Source: Angiostrongylus vasorum (lineage: Eukaryota; Nematoda; Chromadorea; Rhabditida; Metastrongylidae). Taken from it: DNA of 64,000 nucleotides. The notes beneath the pieces are model-generated. The model searched no databases. It saw nothing but the letters and a program-made list of their open reading frames with translations, and was not told the origin of the DNA. The translations under genes and the position numbers were made by a program. This document shows, piece by piece, positions 55,409 through 64,000 of this stretch. The stretch is from NCBI GenBank assembly GCA_018806985.1, contig JADANN010000370.1, positions 310,001-374,000 on the forward strand. The letters are read 5' to 3'. Numbering within the stretch: the first letter of the stretch is position 1; every line of letters starts with the position of its first letter.

Positions 55409-58400
55409 TCATAGATCCTCTTCACCGGAATCACTTGTGCTTTCAGTTATTACATCGACGACTCGATTCCTATCTCGTATACCAATTTCATTGCTCTCAG
55501 TTCCATAATGTACTGGCAGAATAACGACTTGATTTCGAGCTTCCTTTTCCACCTATAATTATTAGTAATGCATTAATAGCATTACGTCGCTACCAAAGTC
55601 TCACTGAAGCGAAAAACTTGAAATTAAGGGACGAAGGATAATGTATAAGCCATAACGATGCGTATGCTTTTCAGACATGATAACAAGCTTTTGACGGCTT
55701 TATTTGCATGGACATACCGCTAAGTATTTAGTTTTTCTTCGGAATTTGAAAAGATAAAATAGTGATAATCTCCATAGCACATCCTTGAGACGGTTGTTTC
55801 GCACGAGTATACTCAGAAAAAATCTGTTTGACCAAGGGAATACCAGTCTCAGCATACCACAAACCAGAAGTAGGAATGGAACTCGCGTGGTACAGTTACT
55901 AACAACAGCACATATTTCTGATGGAAATTCATGTTTTCAAAATCGTCGCTAGGTATGTGCGCTTAGTTGCACAATGAATTAAAGTGTCAACAAAGAGATC
56001 CTTAAAAATATAAGATGAAATATAATAATATAAGGCTTATTCACATTCCACGAACACTTACGCGAGACACTTTTTCTACGTGCTTAGCCATTAAATTAGC
56101 CTTATAAGACGATTTACAACGCTACAAGAAAAAACTCTAAGAAAGCTCATAAGGGTACCAACCTGAGAAACAGCCACTAGAACTGTGAAAAATGAGTTCT
56201 CCGCTATCAAGAAAGACAAACCTCTAATAACGGGTTGAGATCAAGAATACGAAGAACGATTATCCCTTGAAGGACTTAAATTTGGTCACACTCCAAAAAT
56301 GAGTTATTAGTAACAATCAGTCACGGTCAGATTTATTCTTCGTAAATCACAAATGACACTTGAAGTCTAAAGAATTAGATCAACTGATCGAATGGGATTC
56401 CCACAGGGATTCTGATGTATAAACCTTAGCCAAATGGATTATAGAAGCGTTCCTGCTGCATAAACGTCTGATCCAAGGGCTGTGCCAGACAGCAAACTCC
56501 TAATCACACCTCTAAGTTCTGCAAAATAAAACCATTTGTTGCATTGTTCCAGTGGAGATGGCAGGGTGTAGGCCTAAGACAAGTGATGTGAATAGAAAGG
56601 AATCCATACAAAATTTCTCCACTATCTACTATCTTTCATGATAACTACGTATAGTTGGACCGTCTCAATTAAGCTCAGTAGGAATTGAAATACCATACTC
56701 ATGACGATTCCGGCGACACTTCTCTTTTATGTTCTGCCTCCAGAAACCTCGCCTGTCGGCACTGACGAAGACTCCCTTGTAATGCTTTCGAAATGGCGTT
56801 AATAACCAGCTGTTTGACCTTTGTCAAAGCAGGATCTATCATAAGTATCTCCTTTTTTTCAGGAAAGTGTTTATTTTCAGTTGATAACAGTCTATACGTT
56901 GTTTTTTCACAGAAGCTTACACGACTTGGTTGTGAGACCTCTCAGCAACAACTCCTAGTCTTCCGTAGGGATCTTTCTTATAAGCCAATCATTGTGAATT
57001 TCACCGACGATGGATTCTTCATAATACAATTCTTTTGCCACAGCGGTCGTATTTCACACACACCACATCCTGCCAAGAAGAAACGATGGGGTTGACTAGA
57101 AGTTAAACACTTATTTTTGCAAGATGACTAAATTTATTGTTCCTTTAATGGTTAAAGCAAATTTTGGCAAGAGTGCGGCGGGTTTAAAAAATGAAAGGGC
57201 GCCAACTTCGCATTGCTTACGTCTGTCGTTGGTAAGAACGTAACCAGAAAGTCAAAAGTTTAACAAATAGTGCTGCAAGGGTCGAAAAAGGAAAAAGCTC
57301 GTCGTTTTCAGAACAATTATGCGTTTATTTCAACCGATAAAATGCACCCTGGTACGCAACTACACCCAAAAAAAGAAATAGAATAAAAAAAGACGACTAA
57401 AATAGAACACAGTTGAACAATAACGAGATCCACATAAATCATGAAATTATTTTCACAAAATGACTACTAAACAGATCTGGTGACGAAAACTGAACCCTGT
57501 GCAAATTACGGATAGTAGGGTTCGTGGTGCGCGATAATGAATAAAACTCAGAAACATCAAGCACAACAGTTCCCAGGATCGACTTTCTATTAACCTCGGC
57601 ATTGGAATATGAATGCGTCGTTTTCTTGTTCAGCAATCGCGAGGTTGTTAAACAGCATACATTTACTTCCATAGAAAAACACAATACAATACAACAGTAG
57701 CTGACGTTTCGGCAGTATCGCCTTCTTCAGAGCCTGGAAGGGTATACTGACATACAATTTACTAGGCCAAACGCTCCGATAACACTTACAAAAAAGACGA
57801 AAAACTCTATGGTAATTACATGGTCAACAGCTTCTCGAAAAAAACTCACCGCTTTTTTTACGTGCCTTTCCAATGAGGAAGATTAGAACAGCTGATTATG
57901 GTCGCATAAGGTTGATGATTGCACCACCCCACATCAGAAATTGATGCGAACATACGGGGGTCAGGTCGCGTATGACCTCTGGGCATTCATCCCTTCTATT
58001 CATTGTAGGGTTTTTGGCATTTATCCAAAAAAAGCCTCAAGAAGTTTTCGCGCTGGTGTTCTAGTCTCCTGTGCAAGGATATTGACTTTTACTTCAAAAT
58101 CGTCCCCGCTGTGCTTTTTGTATCCTATGCGTGCCTAGTGGGCGTACTTTGTCTTAGTTTTCGTTTGCCATCTAGGTGTTCTTTTATACGGATACACAAA
58201 GGCCTGCCCGTTTCGCCAATATATTCATCTCCGCAATTATTACACGAGATCAGGTATATCGTACCTGAACTCATGCAATCACCGTCCGCTGCCATAAGGG
58301 CAGATTACGCAATTTGTTGTTTCGCATAGACGGTCATACAGGCGGTTACGAACTAACCTGACGACGTAGAGTAGCCGGTGGTATTTCAACCATCGCTACC

Positions 58401-61400
58401 GATTCCTCTAGACCTGCCCTTCTTAAGCATCGTTTAATCGCTACGCTTACTTCATCGCTAATAAAGGGCAGCATAAACGGGACTTTCTTTTAGGGCCAAC
58501 TGTTTCGCTTGGGCGCGTCGCTCTCCTTCTAAACTTATCTCGTGGGGTTACTATTTCGTAGCCATTGGAGATGGCTATTTGCCGAGCCAAGTCGCGCGAT
58601 TCTTCCTTTAGTTCCCTTGGTTGTGCACATAGAGGTGGCTGCTCGAAACATGTTTCTCACAAGCGTCCTCTTTATGTGTGAAGGGTGGGAAGAAAGGAAA
58701 TGAACCAGGATGTTTCTGTTACTTGGCTTTTCGCTACTACTTTTGTCATGTAACCGCTACTTGATAGGTTTATTTGAACGTTTAGAAAACGGAAGCCAGT
58801 CTTTTGTCTCGGTTTCTCCCGGGTGAACTTAATGTACTCAGACTGTTCGTTCAATAATTCAAAGCATTTGTCCATCTCCTCCTGCGTACAGAAGATGACA
58901 AAACAATCATCTACATATCTGCAGTAGAGCAGTGGCCGGAGATCGAGAGCAGGGGCTTCTATCTTAGACATAAACACAATGGCAAGGCTTGGTGCCAGTC
59001 GCTGTCCCATAGCCAACCCCCTTATTTGCGCGAAATATTTCCCAGACCATCTGAAAATCGAGCAATTTAGGCACTCCTTTAGGAGAGCCATTAGCTGCTG
59101 GATGGACAAGCCATGCATATTTATTCTTCCTTCATGTTCAACAAGAAGTTCGAAGATGGCTTGCATTGCGGAGTCATTCGATACGTTGCTGTACAACGCA
59201 GTAACGTCGAAGGACTCCATCACGTACGCGTTATTAGGGAGACGCGTTACGTAGACGTTCTAGGAACATTTGGGTGTTTGTGAGGTGAGCTGGAATATGG
59301 TTAAGCAACTGGGTAAGTATTAGGCTTAAAAACCAGGTTATTCTATCCGTTGGCCCGTCTACACAGCTGATGATGGGTCTAACCTTAAACGATGACGGAT
59401 TGGTTGACGCAAGATCATCAGCTGATACCAACTTATGTGTTTTAATAACTAGGTATAGGACGGGACGTGTTGGTGTATCAATTTTAATGTGCGAAATAAC
59501 CGATGGTTTTAAACCTGAAGCTTTTGCCACACTGACCCATTGATTGTTTAGCTTTCGGTATTGACTTTCGTATTCTTTTCAGAGGGTGGGCGATAGAGGG
59601 TAGCATCACTAAGATGTTCCTCTGTTATCTCAACATCCAGCTGGCGAGGAATAACTACGAACTCTCCCCCCTTATCACTAACAGACAATCTTATTGTTTT
59701 TGAGTTTATTAATTCTCTAATTTCTCGCATGCCACATTTTTGTGCGGCTGTAAGGTTAGAGATAAACTTTCTATCGCGGTAGTGATTAAGGGTCTTGAGA
59801 ACGCCGTCCGAAAACATGCGGAATTTTTATGTCAACTCCATCGTTAGGGTCCTGCTGTCTAAAAAACGTCTTAGGGAAAGGAGATGGTGGTAGTGACGCC
59901 GCCTCTTGACTTTTTATCTCTATTTGATGTTTCTTGTTTGGCCTGATAGCGGAGTCGACCTTAAAGCTCATAAAGGTTACATGCTATCCTACGCAGGGTC
60001 GTTTTAGAAATGGGCTGTGATGGTGCAAAGCTTGGGCCCAATTCTAATAGCGAACGCTAACTCTCAGGTATTGTTATGCCCCCAATCACGGTAACCCTAG
60101 ATAGCTGAAATACCACCGGCTACTCTACGTCGTCAGTTAGTTCGTAACCTCCTGTATGACCGTCTATGCGAAACAACAAATTGCGTAGTTTGCCCTTACG
60201 GCAGGGGCCGGTGATTGCATGAGTTCAGGTACGATATACCTGATCTCTTGTAATAAATGCGGAGATGAATATATTGGCGAAACGGGCAGGCCTTTGTGTA
60301 TCCGTATAAAAGAACACCTAGATGGCAAACGAAAACTAAGACAATGTACGCCACTAGGCACGCATAGGATACAAAAGCACAGCGGGGACGATTTTGAAGT
60401 AAAAGTCAATATCCTTGCGCAGGAGACTAGAACATCAGCGCGAAAAACTTCTTGAGGCTTTTTGGATAAATGCCAAAAACCCTACAATGAATAGCAGGGA
60501 TGAATTCCCAGAGGTCATACGCGACCTATAATATAATCAGCTGGTCTAATCTCCCTCATTGGAAGGCACGTAAAAAAGCGGTGAGTTTTTCGAGAAGCTG
60601 TTGACCATGTAATCACCATGGAGTTTTTCGTCTTTTTGTGTTATCGAAGCGCTTGGCCTAGTAAATTGTATGTCAGTATACCCTTCTAGGCTCTGAAGAA
60701 GGCGATACTGCCGAAACGTCAGCTACTGTTGTATTGTATTGTGTTTTTCTATGGAAGTAAATGTATGCTGTTTAACAACCTCGCGATTGCTGAACAAGAA
60801 AACGACATCAAGCACAACATTTACTAACAATCAGAAATAATTTTCAATTCAACTATTACTATTTAACGATCGAACTATACTACGAATAACCACAACGGTA
60901 TTCACTACTTCGGTTCCCTTCGAAAAAGATGTTCTTTTCAAATTTATAAAAAAGTACCACATACACTCACCCACCACCTGCCTTCTCGATGTTCTTGTCC
61001 TACGGCTACTGCTAACCACGAACCATTGATAGAAAAGCGAACATCGTTTATGAAACCCTTCTAAAGAAATAACAGAGGTCCAGAGGTAAAAAATTAAACA
61101 AGGTATAAGCAGCAAAAATGTTGAGATATAAGAATATATGATATGGTATAATAGCATCATGTATGCATTTCACATTGTACCCTGCCAAGAAAAAGAAATA
61201 AGTAGTAAATAGAAGTTAAAACACTGTTTCGATGCAGTTTCAGCTTAACTGTGTTCATTGCCGATTTGTATACCTCAGGTCATTCCCGGTGATGGGTGGT
61301 TGTTTGGTTGTTGATATCACCGCTAGACTAAAGCCATGGCTGCGAGAAAGGCAATCCAAGTGCTTTGGTTGGTGTGGTGAATGGCTAGTGAGCCCTCGTT

Positions 61401-62970
61401 AAGAGTTATACCAGGGTTCGCAGCTCTATTGAGGTTCTGAGTTTTGCTCACATCCCAGCATATTTGTGGTTGTATTTCATACTGCATCTGTCACAAAAAC
61501 AGAACAGTCCGCAAATAAAAGTTAAAACATGAAATACATAGAGATTTTTTCACTATGAGATTTGTTTTCAAAAACAGGACCAATACCAAATAATAACGTT
61601 GGAGGTGGTTAAAAAGGTGAGAAAAAGAAAAGGAAGCTACAAACACAGAGACACACTTTGTGAGAAAAGGCTATCTATTTATTTATAAAGCCGTCGTCAC
61701 ATGTGCGGATTCAGCTCTTTCATTTGGTCCGTTCCTTGCACACGTTGTACAAAAAACTATGCAATTGCGAGTGTGCACGAATGCTATTTCGGATTTCGTC
61801 GACTCCGATTCACCTTGAAATCTTGGCAGAGCTTCGAAAGCGTTTCTAGGTCTGCACCACCAACAGTGGCCGAGCGTTGTGGACCAAAGAAAAAATTTCC
61901 CAGATAAGTGTGGTAGCAATACGTCAACATCGAAGGATGGCAGATTTCATTGGCACAGTGTGACATTGAGAAACGACTTGTATTGCACATCATTTCTAAC
62001 CACTTCACCTGCTACGTTCAAGAGCAGCATTGTTTAAACAAGTTTTTTTCAAGAGAATGAATATAAGATTTTATTTTACACGACCTGTCATCACATCTAC
62101 TGTGGGGATCCCAATACTACTTGGACTCGATTCATTTTCTTGGCATTTATCCTTCACAAAAGGCCTTCGAACATTTCACGTTGTTTCAGTTACTGTTTGA
62201 AGAATTCGTCTTTTTTTTTGTGAATGTCGTATAATGCTGGTCGAGTCAATTTTCCTTGCAATCTTGGAGATAGCCGGGCTAAGGAGTTCCCAAGTAGAAG
62301 CCAGGTTAAGGAGTTCCCAAGTGAATTGCAGGAGAGTGTTGTGAAAGGGATCGAATTAGCGCCTTTGCTTCCAGACTGACAAGCATCACTAACCACTGCG
62401 CTATCCAGGCCCTTAATATAGGGTACAAACAATAAATTAATTGCCTATGTTCAGAGGATGGTGAGAACATACCACATAAGGGAAACGGACCACAACAATA
62501 ATTGCACTTGAATTTGAAATGCTATTAACCTAAAAACCGTGCTCAAAATTATCAACAATATCCAACAACTTTTGAACATTTCGTAAAATGAGGAAAATTA
62601 CCATCTCGTAAGCGAAAACCTGCGAAATGGTTTTAAAATCTGCGCCGATTTTCCACAGTTTTAATTCGCCGTCATCGGAACCAGTTGCCACCAAATCTAA
62701 ATAATACAATTTTTAGCGAACAACTGATTGCAAGAAAAAAAAACCTTCAATGGTGCACATTAGAGTGGCAAAAAAAAACAACTGGGTAAAGTTTCCAACT
62801 CGTTCTGAAAGTTTCGAGCGCTTTCGTAGAGAGATAAAAAAATCTCACCAGAAAACGGCACAGCTGAGATACAAATCACCCATCGCGGAACTTCTGGAGC
62901 TCTCAATCCATGTACCAGTGGTCGAATAACCAATGGCTTTTTCTTCCATATTGACCACACACATAATGAC
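55409..62970 (-). CDS. RRP9: RRP9 / U3-55K, WD40 U3 snoRNP protein (3' half)
   Basis: WD40-repeat protein that binds U3 snoRNA and acts in early 18S rRNA processing in the nucleolus. Exons found: 62970-62849, 62696-62602, 61060-60971, 55552-55409. They read SLCVWSIWKKKPLVIRPLVH, RAPEVPRWVICISAVPFS|D, LVATGSDDGELKLWKIGADF, KGFINDVRFSINGSWLAVAV then GQEHREGRWW, and VEKEARNQVVILPVHYG to the stop, in the same order as the C-terminal third of human RRP9 (DLVATGS, GFINSLKFS, GQEHRLGRWW, KEARN). All three junctions are canonical GT-AG and in phase. The tail is longer and more acidic than in human (ends SDSGEEDL). The last intron is 5.4 kb because of a PLE insertion. Exons for the earlier WD repeats and the N-terminus were not found; they lie in the last kilobase or beyond the window. 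Confidence 0.85.
55560..57568. other. RRP9 last intron, left part
   Basis: Intronic. Two exon-like stretches (minus 56061-56123, minus 56960-57075) have acceptor or donor sites but do not fit the RRP9 family sequence. No repeat family is recognised. Confidence 0.4.
57554..57568 (+). repeat. 15-bp target-site duplication, left
   Basis: acatcaagcacaaca directly before the PLE insertion; the identical 15-mer is at 60805-60819 on the other side. Confidence 0.8.
57695..57734 (-). ncRNA. Hammerhead-ribozyme-like motif, P3 left end
   Basis: Minus strand GGCT CTGAAGA, A-GGC-GATACT-GCC stem II, GAAAC, GTC, AGCTACTG. The core is intact, and GGCT can pair with AGCT for helix I. Confidence 0.58.
58080..59990 (-). 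pseudogene. PLE reverse transcriptase / GIY-YIG endonuclease, P3
   Basis: The best preserved PLE RT. Minus-strand frame 59223-58672 reads MMESFDVTALYSNVSNDSAM (motif A, FDVTALY), LAMGQRLAPSLAIVFMSKIE and LLYCRYVDDCFVIF (motif C). Upstream frames hold ISHIKIDTPTRPVLYLVIKT, PIISCVDGPTDRITWF and SDKGGEFVVIPRQLDVEITE. The GIY-YIG segment lies at about 58290-58080. Frameshifts near 59225, 59540 and 58750 break the product. Confidence 0.8.
60099..60455 (+). pseudogene. PLE GIY-YIG endonuclease fragment (plus copy in P3)
   Basis: Starts AEIPPATLRRQLVRNLLYDR, then CETTNCVVCPYG, a one-base shift, then SSGTIYLISCNKCGDEYIGE, TGRPLCIRIKEHLDGKRKLR and GTHRIQKHSGDDFEVKVNIL. The GIY-YIG core with its Cys-rich lead-in is complete; no RT precedes it. 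The sequence is nearly identical to the minus copy in the same insertion. Confidence 0.75.
60689..60728 (+). ncRNA. Hammerhead-ribozyme-like motif, P3 right end
   Basis: Plus strand GGCT CTGAAGA, A-GGC-GATACT-GCC, GAAAC, GTC, AGCTACTG. Identical over the core to the motif at 57695-57734. Confidence 0.58.
60805..60819 (+). repeat. 15-bp target-site duplication, right
   Basis: acatcaagcacaaca, identical to 57554-57568 and in the same orientation. Confidence 0.8.
61210..61520. repeat. Fold-back (MITE-like) family F, diverged copy
   Basis: Has gttctgagttttgctcacatcccagcatatttgtggttgtatttc and flanking agtagtaaatagaagttaaa / gcaaataaaagttaaaac, matching the outer parts of family F. It lies in an RRP9 intron (61061-62601). 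Confidence 0.45.
62145..62418 (-). repeat. tRNA-derived SINE, family S1
   Basis: Minus-oriented S1 in an RRP9 intron: cacaaaaggccttcgaacat at the left; aaccactgcgctatccaggccc (box A complement) at the right. An internal ccaggttaaggagttcccaagt duplication is visible. Confidence 0.6.
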
Positions 62971-64000
62971 CTACAAAAACTTCGGAACACAAGTATAAGA
63001 TAATCCGTAGCTTACCTCTCATAACACCAATGTAAAGCAGAATTTGCTACAAGGCACTGAAAGTCGAAATAAGCTGGAAAATACTACCCAAATAAAAAAA
63101 GTCCAATCTGAAAACAAGAGAAACATGGTACGACAACGCCCATGCAAGAATGTATGTGGCACTCATAGTGGACAGAGCTCTGAGATTATAATGTCACTTA
63201 AAGGAAATCAGCAACAATTCTTGATTATAACCGATCGATTTTCTCACGAAGACAGGTTCTGCTTCCGAAACATAATATCGCGTAGGCGATTAGCACGAAG
63301 TTAGCAAGGCTGTAGGCAAAGGACTGATACATCTCCAATGGTTATTATGTAGTTGTGAAGGAGACGAATTGCGGCCAAGGACCAGTCGCGTAAACAGGTT
63401 GCTAAAGACGTAAAAAGATTCACCGATCTCTGTCTTCAGTTAGAAAATGGACTGACATAGTTTATAGATTAGTGGTGTTCCCGTTCCCTTTTTGGAACTG
63501 ATCCTGTTGCGTCTCTAGCAATTAAACAAGAACTAGATATGGAAAAATCTACTAGCCCACCTTTATTTCCAAACAATGCAAAAGATCACCTGTATCACCT
63601 GTCTGGGCAAAGTAGGTCACAAAAATCCGTCAACTTACTCAGTTAATAGTTAACAGAAATTGCAACCAAATAGCCTTGTTCAACAGTAGTTGTTGCTTTT
63701 TGTCGTTTAGAAATCTTGTAAAAAAAACCATAATATATAATTTTTGCACATACTTTAGTGTATGCCTTCTCGAAACTTGTTTCTTGCCTATTTAAATAGT
63801 AATTCCCTCTCTAACACTTAGTTTCAAAGCATTTTAAGCTGGTTGTGATGTTCCCATAACATGAAAATAGTAAAGCTTTGTTGCGTGAGTTCAAACTTGG
63901 ATATAAAGCAACGGTGGCAACTTGACATGGTCATTGTAGTATTGACGAAGAAAATGAATGCTCAATACTACCCAGACGGTTCGAGATCGTTCGTACGAGA
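62971..64000. other. Right end, RRP9 upstream exons not identified
   Basis: Should be RRP9 intron and possibly earlier exons. A 31-bp candidate at about 63014-63044 (minus, NSALHWCYER) fits the phase but not the family. aggtgatac-type RTE 3' units occur near 63590-63605 as a short relic (cacctgtatcacctgtc). Nothing else is recognised. Confidence 0.4.

Larger units (their letters stand above)
57569..60804 (-). mobile_element. Penelope-like element P3, with inverted partial copy
   Basis: A 3.2-kb insertion bounded by a perfect 15-bp direct repeat. From 57569 to about 60085 it is a PLE in minus orientation (3' end at the left). From about 60095 to 60804 it is a 5'-truncated PLE in plus orientation holding only the GIY-YIG end and 3' terminus. 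Both outer ends are therefore PLE 3' ends. It lies in the last intron of RRP9. Confidence 0.85.

Noticed and set aside
56061..56123. Exon-like stretch on the minus strand (RCKSSYKANLMAKHVEKVSR) with good acceptor and GTAAGT donor
   Set aside because: It is in phase with RRP9, but the family sequence joins RWW directly to the next exon (VEKEARN), with no room for 20 residues. Could be an alternative exon; not supported.
56960..57075. Exon-like stretch on the minus strand (CGVCEIRPLWQKNCIMKNPS) after a TTCTTGGCAG acceptor
   Set aside because: It ends in a stop, matches no family I know and would truncate RRP9.
63360..63480. Plus-strand helical frame (RRRIAAKDQSRKQVAKDVKR)
   Set aside because: It might be an exon, but it is antisense to RRP9, has no matching donor or partner, and the family is not recognised.

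Overview
The window is eukaryotic and most likely comes from a strongylid nematode of the hookworm type. Evidence: small exons joined by GT-AG introns, a major-sperm-protein-domain gene, T-rich acceptors directly in front of start codons (possible spliced-leader sites), and a dense load of RTE-clade, Penelope-like (PLE) and BEL/Pao retroelements with tRNA-derived SINEs. I saw no rRNA, standalone tRNA or CRISPR array. The species call is inference; gene calls rest on exon-by-exon reading of both strands.

Host genes: five were recognised, four on the minus strand. From left to right: an isobutyryl-CoA dehydrogenase (ACAD8-like, 5477-13961, ten exons, 412 residues); the nuclear pore outer-ring protein NUP85 (15573-24006, twelve exons, about 602 residues); the 3' half of a plus-strand MSP-domain gene with a Lys/Glu-rich tail (32949-33651); a class I Rab11-FIP-like gene with a C2 domain at one end and a Rab11-binding motif at the other (49353-54689, middle exons not found); and the 3' half of RRP9/U3-55K, a WD40 protein of the U3 snoRNP (55409-62970, upstream exons not found). 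ACAD8 follows NUP85 and the Rab11-FIP gene follows RRP9, both head to tail, so two small operon-like pairs are possible.

Mobile DNA fills the rest. Three near full-length RTE copies (61-2880 +, 25630-28775 +, 44575-47955 -) are frameshifted, and each has lost a residue of the RT catalytic FADD motif. PLEs with RT (YVDD) and GIY-YIG domains lie at 29470-31900 (-), 35508-38590 (+) and 57569-60804 (minus copy plus an inverted partial plus copy, inside an RRP9 intron, with a 15-bp target-site duplication). PLE termini carry hammerhead-ribozyme-like motifs. A fold-back PLE derivative abuts a NUP85 splice donor, and an internally deleted BEL/Pao remnant sits in another NUP85 intron. Two SINE families, a fold-back MITE-like family, another dispersed repeat, TA/TG/CAA/AT-rich microsatellites and a 58-bp perfect palindrome occupy introns and spacers.

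The most notable points are a single-base break in an otherwise ideal ACAD8 splice donor, the ribozyme motifs at PLE ends, a duplicated and inverted PLE-RTE composite flanking the MSP gene, and a possible short Rab11-FIP isoform whose stop codon overlaps a polyadenylation signal.
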